DNA from: a virus
Virus record (IMG/VR): IMGVR_UViG_3300030098_004965
Coordinates: 1-42,269 of that record
DNA: 42,269 bases
Reading direction: 5' to 3' (one strand)
Below, in pieces: positions 1-7,854 of the stretch. The notes below the pieces were generated by a model, which saw only the letters and a program-made list of their open reading frames with translations, ran no database searches and was not told the DNA's origin. The translations under genes and the position numbers were made by a program. Every line of letters starts with the position of its first letter. Positions within the stretch are counted from its first letter, which is position 1.

Positions 1-525
1 GTATTCTTGGGTTGGCTCCTGTTGACTGAGCGCTTGCTCGAGTGCAACAAGCTGGTCTGCGTATCGTTGACGATCCGCATGCACGGCTTCCAGTTCCGCT
101 TCGGCTGCTTTACGCGCCTCAGCGACTTGCTGTGTTTTCCGCGTGTAGTCTGATTGCCTCATATAGGAATTTGTCAGTTCCGTTAATGGAACCTCCAGCT
201 CCTCATCCCCTACCCTTACGCGGTAGGTTTGCTCGGCAGCTTGGACTACTTCATCCGCGTCCTCTTCTTCCTCGGATTCGGCTTCGTCGGATTCGACTTC
301 CTCATCCTCGTCTTCAGGTTCTTCGGTTTCGACCTCCGCCTCATCGGCTTCGTCGTCAGGCTCATCAACAGGAAGTTCGTTTTGTACTTCTGGCTGATCT
401 GCCTGTGGCTCTTCGCTGGCTTTAACCGTGTCCGTTTCCGGGGTTGCAGCTTGTGCTAAGAGTAAGTCAACAGCGCTATGCGTTGACAGGTTAGAAGTCT
501 CCGCGTTGGGAGTTGCTTCTGCCAT
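1..525 (-). CDS. Scaffold-like head assembly protein, N-terminal part (copy A, runs off the left edge)
   Basis: An open frame of 175 codons starts with ATG at 525 behind GGAG and continues past base 1 without a stop. It begins MAEATPNAETS. A very acidic stretch follows (runs of E and D at about residues 55-95), then a motif with YMRQSDYTRKTQ and an alanine/glutamate-rich helical region. The complete gene at 33048-34088 has the same plan (acidic region, then a YSREQDYTRKTE motif, then coiled coil), so the two are homologous. Position just downstream of a portal gene fits a capsid scaffold that guides coat assembly and is lost before DNA packaging. The role is inferred from place and composition; no catalytic motif is present. 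Confidence 0.6.
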   Translation of the reverse strand, partial: MAEATPNAETSNLSTHSAVDLLLAQAATPETDTVKASEEPQADQPEVQNELPVDEPDDEADEAEVETEEPEDEDEEVESDEAESEEEEDADEVVQAAEQTYRVRVGDEELEVPLTELTNSYMRQSDYTRKTQQVAEARKAAEAELEAVHADRQRYADQLVALEQALSQQEPTQEY

Positions 526-593
526 TTTAATCTCCAAAATAATTTAAGTTAGACTGCCCTTTCGGGCTTAGTCATCTCGTCAGAATGACGAAA

Positions 594-866
594 TTAATGA
601 ACGGGCCTGGATGCTCTGCCCGCTTCAATCTGTTCGGTGGCCATCTTGCCCGTCATCATTATGCTCTCTAAGTGCATTTTGATGTGAGACAGTGTGCCGA
701 CCGCAATGTATAAACGCTCTCTGAGCTTTTCCTCGTCAGGCTCAGAGCGTTGCCATTGTTCGATGTAGTATTCGGCAAGGTCTTCGAAAGCGTTCTGAAA
801 CTGTTCATTGCGTAGAACTTCAGCCGCCTTGTTTCCCTTGGCAATCTCTTCTTCCAGATCGTACAT
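594..866 (-). CDS. Small protein between portal and scaffold (copy A), unknown function
   Basis: This 90-residue acidic, helical protein starts with ATG at 866, overlapping the TGA of the portal gene (TTGATG). It is recognisably related to the 82-residue protein at 34099-34347: both have an N-terminal 'NE.FQ.AF.DL' block, a tryptophan in a 'EQW/EEW' context and a serine-containing C-terminal helix ending in 'ATEQIE' or 'ASKELQ'. Both sit immediately after the portal/accessory genes and before the scaffold. I do not know its function. The conserved position suggests a minor head-assembly or packaging role. Confidence 0.6.
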   Translation of the reverse strand: MYDLEEEIAKGNKAAEVLRNEQFQNAFEDLAEYYIEQWQRSEPDEEKLRERLYIAVGTLSHIKMHLESIMMTGKMATEQIEAGRASRPVH

Positions 867-2884
867 CAAGCCCTCGGAATATTGGTTGAGATATTAGCAC
901 CCGTCGCAGCTTCCAGACCGCGCAACTGGGCTTCAAACTCCATCTCTTGCTTTCGAAGAGCCATCTTCATTTCCAACTCTTCGCGTTTAAGCTGAAGCTC
1001 GGCCATCATCTTTTCGCGCTCTAGCTGGATTTCTGCCTCGGCCTTCATGCGCTCAACGGAATCGCCGCCTTGGCTGGCTTGCTGCATTTTCTGTTGAAAG
1101 CGTTGTTGGACATCGGGCGGCAAGTTTGCCGGGTCTAGAAAGAAGTCGTTGCCGTTTTTAAACCCGGACGACTCTAACATCTTGACCAGCGTATTGCGGT
1201 ATTGACCAAGTGTGCAAAGCGGGTTGTCCATACCCATTTGCAAGAGAATTTGCTCTTGCTTGGCGGCAACCTGTCCTAACACGGCTGCACGTTGGGCCTG
1301 ATCACCATTGCCAAGGCCCACATTAACAACGATGTCGAACTCGTTTTCCCAGGCTTGCGGGTCCATCGTTACAAAGTTGTTTCTTAAACGAACAATGCGC
1401 GGCTGTTGCTGGTGCTTCTGGACAAGTTGAAGAATGCACTTCATCAAACGCTTTACGCCCGTCTCGGCAAAGGTGCGGGCAATCATCTCAATCTTACCTT
1501 GGGCAGCGGAGACGGTCGCATTTACAGCGGCGGCAGTCGATGACTGTAGCGCGTCGGCGTCCAAGCCCATCGACGCTTTACTCATGCCCGTCCTCATCTC
1601 ACGCACTTCATCCATGTAGGTCAGAAGTGGGAAAGCTGCGTCTGCAACAGACGGTGGCGCAAGAGGCTGCACCATGCCGGGCGCTCTCATGCGGACAATG
1701 CCGCCTGGGCGGTTGGACATGAGATCATCCAAGTTTACCTGACCCTCGACCGCACCAACGCGGGAGTTGTTCATCAGATAAATGTTATCAAGTAGCTGTC
1801 GAAGGATGGCAGTCTTGGCTTGTTGCAAGTCAATGAGTAATTCGGCAACAGAGCGGCCTACCATCCGATGCGGCATAAGTATTGGCGAGATGACCGAGAA
1901 CGGCATCATGTGATACGGCTCGTTATCTACAATCTCGTATCCAGAGCCGAGAGCGACAACGCGGCGGATCTCACTCATGCCGTCGCCGTCGTAGTCTGCC
2001 TTGATGTAAACCTCGGTAACGAGAACGTCGCGTTGGCTGATATCGGAGGTGGTGTTTTCGACCTGGCTTTCCAGCGTCTCGAAGCGCTCTTGCTTTTCGT
2101 TCAGCGTGTCAATTTCAGTAGGACCAGCGTGACGCTCTACGAGGTCGCGGTCGTATCCCAACTCTACGAGGTCGCTGACCGTCATCTCGGAGCGGTGGGC
2201 GACAAAGCGGCAATCGTCTAGGCTCTTTGCCCGCTGGTTAAAAAGAAATTCTTCTGGCGGGACGTTTTCGATGCGGATGCGTCCATCGCGTTGGGTTTTT
2301 CTGATTTTGACGTTGTAGACAGTCGGCGGCGGGATAACCTCACCTTCTGGGCCGGCTGTTTCTTCGCCATACTGCACCTCTTCTTGTTCAATGACTTTTA
2401 CATCATCGTCGCTCAACAGAGCCGTTAATTCGTCTTCGGTCAGGCCGTCATACATATCTTCGATGACTTTTTCGCTCTCATCGAAGACATGCTTGACCAC
2501 ACCCATTTTGAAAAGAAGGGCATCAGTGAACCAGTTCGCCATAATGGCGAAACCTTCGTTGTCTGCGTTTAGGATATAATTGACGTATTCTGTAGCTTGC
2601 GCGGCGGCTTCTACATCTTCTGGGCCGCGTGGCTCAAATTTCACATAGTCGTCACTGGCCGCAAAGATCCGCATCAAAGACGGCTTGATCTGTTCAATCA
2701 CGTCGGCAACTTCGGTCTGAACTACTTGAGATCGCCCAGCCTGTTCGTTGCCCAGGGGATTGCCCAGATAGTAATCCAATGCCTCAATGCGGTCGCCCGC
2801 ATATTCGGCATCGTGATAGTTCACGGCCTGTTCAACTTCATTCCGTATAAGAGAATGAAATTCTATGTCGTCCATTTTTGCCAT
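866..2884 (-). CDS. Portal protein (copy A)
   Basis: The 672-residue protein is a podovirus-type portal, the dodecameric ring at the capsid vertex through which DNA enters and leaves. It starts with ATG at 2884 behind AGGAAACTAAT. It shares many blocks with the 719-residue portal at 35959-38118, for example 'ALDYYLGNPLGNE..GRS', 'VKFEPRGPED', 'EDMYDGLTEDE' and 'SNRPGGIVRMRAPGMV'. The last 100 residues are a charged, glutamine/glutamate-rich coiled coil (about 575-650), as in the other copy. Length and blocks fit portals of P22-like and SU10-like phages. This is one of two portals in the window, which is not expected in one virion. Confidence 0.88.
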   Translation of the reverse strand: MAKMDDIEFHSLIRNEVEQAVNYHDAEYAGDRIEALDYYLGNPLGNEQAGRSQVVQTEVADVIEQIKPSLMRIFAASDDYVKFEPRGPEDVEAAAQATEYVNYILNADNEGFAIMANWFTDALLFKMGVVKHVFDESEKVIEDMYDGLTEDELTALLSDDDVKVIEQEEVQYGEETAGPEGEVIPPPTVYNVKIRKTQRDGRIRIENVPPEEFLFNQRAKSLDDCRFVAHRSEMTVSDLVELGYDRDLVERHAGPTEIDTLNEKQERFETLESQVENTTSDISQRDVLVTEVYIKADYDGDGMSEIRRVVALGSGYEIVDNEPYHMMPFSVISPILMPHRMVGRSVAELLIDLQQAKTAILRQLLDNIYLMNNSRVGAVEGQVNLDDLMSNRPGGIVRMRAPGMVQPLAPPSVADAAFPLLTYMDEVREMRTGMSKASMGLDADALQSSTAAAVNATVSAAQGKIEMIARTFAETGVKRLMKCILQLVQKHQQQPRIVRLRNNFVTMDPQAWENEFDIVVNVGLGNGDQAQRAAVLGQVAAKQEQILLQMGMDNPLCTLGQYRNTLVKMLESSGFKNGNDFFLDPANLPPDVQQRFQQKMQQASQGGDSVERMKAEAEIQLEREKMMAELQLKREELEMKMALRKQEMEFEAQLRGLEAATGANISTNIPRA

Positions 2885-2885
2885 A

Positions 2886-4055
2886 TTAGTTTCCTAGCAA
2901 ACCTGTTGGCTTACCATCGCGTTCTAAAATTTTGATGCGGTCTAGGACGTCTTGGTCCCAGGTGACGTAGTTGCGGGTGCCTTCGCTCCCTGCGCGACTG
3001 CCCTGGTCAAAATATTTGAGGCCAGGGATGCCAGCTTTGCGGAGAGCTTCAGTCGCGGCCTCCTCCTGTAAAGCTCGTTTGGCAGATGGTAGCCAGGCGT
3101 CGGGGTGTGAACTCACGTCCTTTTCGAAACTAACAGCGAGATGATCTTGTAAATCTTCGCCTGTCTTTTTCATAAAATCATCGTATGAGATCAGCGTGGC
3201 GTCATCGCCAAAACGCCTGATACGATCAGCATTAATTGTCTTTAACAGGTCTGGCAGCGCTGCCTGTACGTTGGGCGGCTGCTGACTTAACGGCGCGTCA
3301 TAATCTAAAAATTTAGCGGCGTCGGCGTCGGGGATGTCGAGCTTGTAAAGGGTGCCGCCCGACGCTGTTTGACCGCCTACCATTTTATCAATACCCGAAA
3401 CAACTTCTTGAAGGCCTTTTATCTTTGGTTCCTCAAGCCAATACTGGCCCTCTTTAGCGGCAACCTTGCGCTCCGCTTCTGCAATCCTACCTAAAAAATC
3501 CTGACGCACCTCGTCGGCTTGCCCAGCGTTTACTTTATTGGCAACCCAACTAGGGATTTTTGTGTTATCCTCAAGCGTTTGATTGCCTGTCCGATCTGCT
3601 AAACGCACCTTGTAGTCAGTCGCTACTCCCGGCGCTTCCGCACTATAGAACCCACGCCCATACGCTTGAGCGCCCTCGCCGGTTCCCATCTTATCCATGC
3701 GTGGACGCCCTTGTGGAAACCCTGGCTCTGATGCCCATCTATGTGGGCCACCGTGGAAGACGTTGATGCCTAATAAGCCGCGCACGTCGCCGGTTGGAAT
3801 TGCGCGGCTTAACAAACCGCCACCGCCCATCGTGTCTAAAGCCATTTTTGTGACGTCGTCGGCCGATATGTTTTCGCCGCGCAGCGCGCGCCCTGGCAGC
3901 TCCATACGCTTGATGGCGTCTACAAAAAACTGCGGCGCAACCCAATTGCTCCAATCAATCGGACCTTTCTGCCCCGATAAAGCTCCTTGTGGGTACGGGT
4001 ACAGCCCCAAACGCCGCACGTTTGGGTCAAAACGGTCAGATAGCAGACCAGTCAT
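2886..4055 (-). CDS. ADP-ribosyltransferase-like virion-associated protein (copy A)
   Basis: The 389-residue protein has an N-terminal head-associated segment (MTGLLSDRFDPNVRR...), then a region like the ART-type domain of phage polyvalent proteins: 'INVFHGGPHRW' (about 115), 'GTGEGAQAYGRGFYSAE' (about 143), 'LYKLDIPDADAAKFLDYDAP' (about 245) and 'AGIPGLKYFDQGSR...RNYVTWDQDVLDRI' near the C terminus. The H/G and Y/S spacing suits an ADP-ribosyltransferase fold; activity is inference. It starts with ATG in a TAATG overlap with the upstream small gene and ends 1 nt before the portal start. A second version at 40991-42269 keeps these blocks, but the stretches between them are unrelated. Confidence 0.55.
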   Translation of the reverse strand: MTGLLSDRFDPNVRRLGLYPYPQGALSGQKGPIDWSNWVAPQFFVDAIKRMELPGRALRGENISADDVTKMALDTMGGGGLLSRAIPTGDVRGLLGINVFHGGPHRWASEPGFPQGRPRMDKMGTGEGAQAYGRGFYSAEAPGVATDYKVRLADRTGNQTLEDNTKIPSWVANKVNAGQADEVRQDFLGRIAEAERKVAAKEGQYWLEEPKIKGLQEVVSGIDKMVGGQTASGGTLYKLDIPDADAAKFLDYDAPLSQQPPNVQAALPDLLKTINADRIRRFGDDATLISYDDFMKKTGEDLQDHLAVSFEKDVSSHPDAWLPSAKRALQEEAATEALRKAGIPGLKYFDQGSRAGSEGTRNYVTWDQDVLDRIKILERDGKPTGLLGN

Positions 4056-4237
4056 TACGCTCTCTTTGCGGTTTTCTTGGCAGCTCTGAATGCGGCGGCG
4101 GTCGGTGCGCCTTTGGACCCAGCTTTGCGCTTGGTTTTCGTTTTACCGGCTCCCAACTTCTTCAGATTAATGTTGCGGTATAGGCCCGGTTTTTGGGCTT
4201 TGAGCCGCGCGATTTTCTGCTTTTTGGTGCGTGCCAT
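4055..4237 (-). CDS. Small lysine/arginine-rich protein
   Basis: This is a 60-residue very basic protein (MARTKKQKIARLKAQ...KTAKRA) with repeated KKxK and KRK clusters. I chose ATG 4237 because it overlaps the stop of the upstream gene as TAATG; an in-frame ATG at 4243 is an alternative. It is encoded between the terminase and ART/portal genes together with another basic protein. Function unknown; nucleic-acid binding or association with packaged DNA would fit the charge. Confidence 0.55.
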   Translation of the reverse strand: MARTKKQKIARLKAQKPGLYRNINLKKLGAGKTKTKRKAGSKGAPTAAAFRAAKKTAKRA

Positions 4238-4509
4238 TACCATTTCACCTTGTTTGCCCAATAAGCCGCCGACATTTTGCCCTTGGCTATGTTGCTGGCG
4301 TGCCTTGCTTTAAAAGACTTGCGCCGCGCCTTTTGTTTTGACGTTTGCGGATTTTTGCCAGCTCCCGATACGCCCTGCTGGCCGAACCTAATTAGCTTTA
4401 CCTGATCGCCTGACTTAGCCAGGACGGCGTGCGACTTGGTTTTGTGACCGGGGGTGCGTTTCGGTTTGTTGTAGCCGCTGAATGATTCCGAGCCGCGCTT
4501 GACGGTCAT
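4237..4509 (-). CDS. Small basic phage protein of a widespread type, unknown function
   Basis: The 90-residue protein reads MTVKRGSESFSGYNKPKRTP, then a 'KSHAVLAKSGDQVKLIRFGQQGV' type block, and ends 'KMSAAYWANKVKW'. I recall this sequence type from many tailed-phage head regions, where it is annotated only as hypothetical. It is rich in K/R and in a 'RRKSFKARHASNIAKGK' stretch, so nucleic-acid binding is plausible. It overlaps the next gene by TAATG and lies downstream of the terminase genes, consistent with a head or packaging accessory. Confidence 0.65.
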   Translation of the reverse strand: MTVKRGSESFSGYNKPKRTPGHKTKSHAVLAKSGDQVKLIRFGQQGVSGAGKNPQTSKQKARRKSFKARHASNIAKGKMSAAYWANKVKW

Positions 4510-4536
4510 TTTTTCTTTTTGCCGCCTTTGGCTGGC

Positions 4537-5082
4537 TTACGCTTTACCGGCTTTTTTTTGCCCATTGGGCGACGTCCTACTGCCATTGCTCAGTTTCCTT
4601 CTGTTTTGCACTGCTGCTTTAAATTCCGGCGACGCATTGTCGTAATACCCCGCCCTCTCTAACTGCTCGCTGGCGCGGTTGAGACCGCCCAGGCGCTGGA
4701 TGAAGATGAGCAAATACTCATCCTCAATACTCGATTGCCATTCGTTCTCGGCCGCAAACGTGTCGTCAGACGCGACCGGCGCGTCGGGGTGGAACAGGAT
4801 CAGATGCAGATCTCTTTGCGCCAGACAAGCGTTTAAACGCTCTACACGGCGTGCCTGATGCTCATATGTTCCGACCTTAAACGACGGCCAGATTGTGATC
4901 TCTGTTTTCGCAGCTCTGATCGCGGTTATCAGCCGGTCAGCGCTCGATACCTGCACCTGATTATTTTTCCACGCCTGGGCCGCATATGGACACGCGGACA
5001 TGCCGTGATGGGGGCTGTATTGCTCCGCGATTTCGCGGGACCAGCTCCTTATATCCTCAAACAAATTGGGCTGGGTTTTCAT
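4537..5082 (-). CDS. Hypothetical protein downstream of terminase
   Basis: The 181-residue protein starts MKTQPNLFEDIRSW with ATG 5082; upstream in-frame extension to 5121 would need a TTG start. It overlaps the 3' end of the large terminase gene by 26 nt. It contains 'MSACPYAAQAWKNNQV' near residue 30, a region predicted as alternating strand/helix with 'IWPSFKVGTYEHQ', and 'DLHLILFHPD'. The C-terminal 25 residues are basic and low complexity (SRTSPNGQKKAGKA). I do not recognise a characterised family. Its conserved place next to terminase suggests a packaging or head role. Confidence 0.6.
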   Translation of the reverse strand: MKTQPNLFEDIRSWSREIAEQYSPHHGMSACPYAAQAWKNNQVQVSSADRLITAIRAAKTEITIWPSFKVGTYEHQARRVERLNACLAQRDLHLILFHPDAPVASDDTFAAENEWQSSIEDEYLLIFIQRLGGLNRASEQLERAGYYDNASPEFKAAVQNRRKLSNGSRTSPNGQKKAGKA

Positions 5083-6379
5083 ATTCCAGCGGTTGATCCC
5101 AAGGTTTTCTGTAGCTGCCAAAACTGCTCATGCCCTCGCGATAGCCTATCGCTAAGTAGCGCATGGCGTCGGCAAAATGACTGTTCACGTCGTGCAGCGG
5201 CAGGCCGCTGCTCTCTTTTACGCGGTACTGTTTAAGGGCGCTAAGCGCCTCTTTGCAGTTTTCCTCATCTATCCATGTTCTGGGCAGGATCGCTCGCACC
5301 GCCTCGATGCCCTCGGCCACCTTTCGCATGGGCACGATGGTTGGCATGATGCCGAGCTGCCTTAATATGTCACTGCGGCGTTGGGCGGTTGCTGCCAGGA
5401 CACGGGTGTCGGTGTCGTGTGGGAACAGGTGGTCGCCGTAACTGTACCCTTTATCAAATGCGCGCTGCTGCAGCACTTGCACATAGTGTGCGAGACCCTC
5501 GCCGGAGGCTTGGTAGCAGTCGATCAGCCGGATGCTCGCGCCTGCTGATTCTTGCCAGAATATGATTGTCGTTTTGTCTCTGACGCCGAGATCCCAGCTC
5601 GTATTTACGAGCATGGTCTCGTCGTGGGGTATGTTGCCTATTCTTCCCTCGGCTTCTGCCTTGCTGAGCTGCTCGCCGTAGTATGCGCCGGTGATGTGGG
5701 CACCCCAATCGCAGAGTAGCTCGGCTCTATATTCGTTGTCCGACATTTGATCGCGCAGCTCGTTTAGCTCGGCTTTTGTGAGGCTGTTCGTTTTGTCGGC
5801 TGGCAGGTAAACGCAGTGCCAGTCGGGGTTTTCGGCCGCGACCTCCTTGACCGCCTTGTCGTATATCGCCTTAAACGCGTCGTCACCCTTGGGGGTGCCG
5901 ATCCAGAGGCAATTGCCACGCCTATCTGCGAGAGCTGGTCTCACGATCTGTGGGAACACTTTTGCGGGGATGTCTGCGTATTCGTCAAAAATCACCTGAT
6001 CGAGCGCAAGGCCGCGAATCTGTTCGCTGGAGTCGTTGGAGCCGCTGAGCAGGTGAATCGTGATCTTGTTTCGGTCGCCTATCGGGATCTCAACCCGTAA
6101 TTTAGCTTTGTTGTATTTGACGCCTGGGAACATCTCGGTCGCTTGGCGTACATATTCGAAAGCGATTCTTTCCGCTTGGCTGAAAGTCGGGGCTATATAA
6201 CAGCCAATCGGGTTGGGGTGTGGGCACTCCACAAGGCCGCGTATGAGCCAATGAACCGCCATGTATGTTTTACCTGCGCGCCGGTGGCAGACGGCGACGT
6301 TCCAGCGGCGTGCGTTCTCATGAAACTGCTTTTGAAACGGTCGCGGCTTATATGGGATCGTGATGTGCGTTGGGGCCAT
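5057..6379 (-). CDS. terL: Terminase large subunit
   Basis: The 440-residue packaging motor contains a Q-motif-like 'PFQKQFHE' (about 14-21), Walker A 'CHRRAGKT' (31-38), Walker B 'QVIFDEYAD' (about 130) and a C-terminal RNase H-like nuclease domain with 'SWDLGVRDKTTIIFW' (about 240) and 'HFADAMRYLAIGYREG' near the end. It translocates DNA into the prohead through the portal and cuts the concatemer. Start ATG 6379 gives the normal family length. It is transcribed leftward after the small subunit but is separated from it by an unusually long 197-bp gap. Confidence 0.93.
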   Translation of the reverse strand: MAPTHITIPYKPRPFQKQFHENARRWNVAVCHRRAGKTYMAVHWLIRGLVECPHPNPIGCYIAPTFSQAERIAFEYVRQATEMFPGVKYNKAKLRVEIPIGDRNKITIHLLSGSNDSSEQIRGLALDQVIFDEYADIPAKVFPQIVRPALADRRGNCLWIGTPKGDDAFKAIYDKAVKEVAAENPDWHCVYLPADKTNSLTKAELNELRDQMSDNEYRAELLCDWGAHITGAYYGEQLSKAEAEGRIGNIPHDETMLVNTSWDLGVRDKTTIIFWQESAGASIRLIDCYQASGEGLAHYVQVLQQRAFDKGYSYGDHLFPHDTDTRVLAATAQRRSDILRQLGIMPTIVPMRKVAEGIEAVRAILPRTWIDEENCKEALSALKQYRVKESSGLPLHDVNSHFADAMRYLAIGYREGMSSFGSYRKPWDQPLEYENPAQFV

Positions 6380-6491
6380 GTGTTTGACGAGTCCGTTTGT
6401 ATCCTACCGTTAGCGCTGCCCCCGACCCCGCCGCTGCGGGGGGTGCCGATCGCGAACGGGGGGGCCGAATCCTCAGTTTCTCCCGATCGAG

Positions 6492-6528
6492 CAGACTCCG
6501 AGCAGACTCAAACCCTCTAAGTCATTGA
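6492..6528. repeat. att-arm-like repeat cluster in the terminase intergenic gap
   Basis: The 197-bp gap between terS and terL (6380-6576) holds no gene. It contains two CAGACTC copies exactly 11 bp apart (6492-6498, 6503-6509), followed by CTAAGTCATTGA (6517-6528). The same pieces occur beside the tRNA half at attP: CAGACTC at 19563 and 19574 (also 11 bp apart), and CTAAGTCATTGA at 19610-19621. The gap also has a G/C-rich tract (6419-6467) with runs of C and G. It may be a remnant or duplicate of integrase arm DNA, or part of a packaging initiation site. Confidence 0.6.
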
Positions 6529-6576
6529 TATCATTGGCAGTGCGCCAGATAGATTATCTGATGCAGCTCGATCCGG

Positions 6577-7047
6577 TCAGTTGATTGCAAGGTTCGCGCG
6601 CGAAGCTGGCGTTTCATGTACATGATTTTCGGTAGCCTCGACCGGCTTCTCATCGTCGTCCTTATCGTCAGCCCAGCCTATCGTAAACTGTCCAACAGCT
6701 CCGCTTAGCTCGACGCTCGACTTCAGCTCCGGCTTGAACGCCTTGAGCAGCTTCTCACTCTTCCACCGATAATGATTGAGCGTCTTGTCGGCCTTCAGAA
6801 TCTCATCTCGCGTTGTCGCAGCCTCCATCAACTGCTCGCTTTTCTCCAACTGCGCCTCGACATTTAATAAAAGCGCATCTTGATACCGAATTTGCAGCTC
6901 GATGTCTTCCTGCCGCCACGCCCAGAAACGCTTCTGGTCAGGGTAATCGCCCTTACCGTTGCAAATGTGGACAAGCGCCTCACCAGCGCCAAAGCGCTCA
7001 AGGATCTTGGCGACTATCTCAGGCGTGCGTTTGGTTGGTCTCGGCAT
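6577..7047 (-). CDS. terS: Terminase small subunit
   Basis: The 156-residue protein begins MPRPTKRTPEIVAKILERF, a helix-turn-helix region typical of small terminases (about 1-55, with 'FWAWRQED'). A long helical oligomerisation segment follows ('QYQDALLLNVEAQLEKSEQL...YRWKSEKLLKAFKP' region, about 58-115), then an acidic C-terminal tail (WADDKDDDEK). It recognises the packaging site and loads the large subunit. ATG 7047 has the best spacing to GGAG; ATG 7050 and the longer upstream frame are less likely. It is the first gene after the promoter candidate at 7100-7129. Confidence 0.85.
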   Translation of the reverse strand: MPRPTKRTPEIVAKILERFGAGEALVHICNGKGDYPDQKRFWAWRQEDIELQIRYQDALLLNVEAQLEKSEQLMEAATTRDEILKADKTLNHYRWKSEKLLKAFKPELKSSVELSGAVGQFTIGWADDKDDDEKPVEATENHVHETPASRANLAIN

Positions 7048-7099
7048 CATCACTCCATAAAAAAAAGACGCGCGTTGCAGACGCACGTCCTCGGGCACG

Positions 7100-7156
7100 A
7101 TCCTACCCCAACACCAGATATGGTGTCAAATGGTTATATGTCACACAATATGTTGT
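7100..7156 (-). promoter_or_regulatory. Candidate late promoter with two operator-like palindromes
   Basis: On the minus strand TTGACA (7124-7129) is followed after 18 bp by TAGGAT (7100-7105), a sigma70-like promoter about 50 bp upstream of terS. The spacer contains ACACCAGATATGGTGT (7111-7126, outer six bases palindromic), and ACAATATGTTGT lies at 7145-7156. The two centres are 32 bp apart, about three helical turns. This would suit binding of a regulator that controls the switch from early to packaging genes. Read directly from sequence; activity is inference. Confidence 0.5.
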
Positions 7157-7193
7157 ATGAGCTTGACTAGCAGTACGATGATATCCATATGCC

Positions 7194-7598
7194 TCAGAAC
7201 CTCTTCAGAGCGCTCCTCATGAGCGCCAACGGGCACGCAGTACCCTCAACTATACAATTAACCACAAGCGCATGAGCGGCGCTCCCACGCCGTTCTAGCA
7301 TCTCTCTAGTCCAAACTAAATACCTCTTCACCTCACGCGGCTCCCTCTCATCACTAACGCTACGCCGCGAACCGCCAGGGACATCGAGGCTCATGTAATC
7401 GACACCCGTCTGCGCCACGTCAGCTCGCAGGTACGTCACCGCCTTGCGGATCATATGCGCGCTCTCCAGCAACACAGAGTTGAGCTGCTTATCCTGCGCC
7501 CAAACAAGTAACGGCTCCGGTCGCGACCGCTGCAGCGTCTCCCTGGTCGCAAATGCGAACGGCTCCTGACTAACCTCACTCAAATCTAATTTATTCAT
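7194..7598 (-). CDS. Last gene of the early operon, unknown function
   Basis: The 134-residue protein (MNKLDLSEVSQEPFAFATRE...) starts at ATG 7598 behind GGAGCCGCACC, overlapping the stop of the 87-codon frame upstream. It is rich in R and E, with a central 'DYMSLDVPGGSRRSVSDEREPREV' region and a helical C terminus 'HALVVNCIVEGTACPLALMRSALKRF'. I do not recognise the family. Its place, last before the terminase promoter, is where many phages keep a late-gene activator or antiterminator, but no motif here proves this. Confidence 0.55.
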   Translation of the reverse strand: MNKLDLSEVSQEPFAFATRETLQRSRPEPLLVWAQDKQLNSVLLESAHMIRKAVTYLRADVAQTGVDYMSLDVPGGSRRSVSDEREPREVKRYLVWTREMLERRGSAAHALVVNCIVEGTACPLALMRSALKRF

Positions 7599-7854
7599 GG
7601 TGCGGCTCCGGCCGGAAAGGAGACGAAACAACCGGAGCCGCGACCCTGCAGGGCCTATAATTCACTGCGCTCAAAGGCGCTCGTGTCGGGATAGTGTGCG
7701 CGCTAACTGCGCGCCAAGTGCGCACAAAAGCACTTGGCGTGCGCGTGCGCACTATACTAGTACGGGAATCTTTGCGCGCACCCATTTTTGCGCACTTTCT
7801 GCGCGCAAAGCGCGCGCTATCGCACTTCTCAAAACAACCCCATATTTGGCTCAT
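7591..7854 (-). CDS. Possible 87-residue cysteine/arginine-rich protein spanning a repeat region
   Basis: An open frame starts at ATG 7854 with a strong GGAGGTG at proper spacing and an ATGA overlap with the primase-helicase stop. It ends in an ATGAATAA-type overlap with the next gene. Such tight junctions at both ends argue that it is translated. Against this, the middle is built of GCGC-rich short repeats (7697-7806) and the protein (MSQIWGCFEKCDSARFARRK...) looks low in information. It may be a real small protein, or the frame may only be open because repeat DNA lacks stops. Confidence 0.4.
   Translation of the reverse strand: MSQIWGCFEKCDSARFARRKCAKMGARKDSRTSIVRTRTPSAFVRTWRAVSAHTIPTRAPLSAVNYRPCRVAAPVVSSPFRPEPHHE
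7697..7806. repeat. Cluster of TGCGCRY repeats with a 10-bp hairpin (candidate replication origin or regulator site)
   Basis: Eight copies of TGCGCGC, TGCGCAC or TGCGCGT start at 7697, 7708, 7719, 7740, 7746, 7773, 7789 and 7800. Within them is a perfect inverted repeat, CGCCAAGTGC (7712-7721) with GCACTTGGCG (7730-7739) around an 8-nt loop, and a TATACT at 7753. The cluster lies at the 3' end of the primase-helicase gene, a common place for iteron-type origins. It overlaps the 87-codon frame. Function is inference. Confidence 0.5.

Noticed and set aside
526-593. Terminator between the 90-residue gene and scaffold A
   Set aside because: GCCCGAAAGGGC is only a four-pair stem without a T run, too weak to call.
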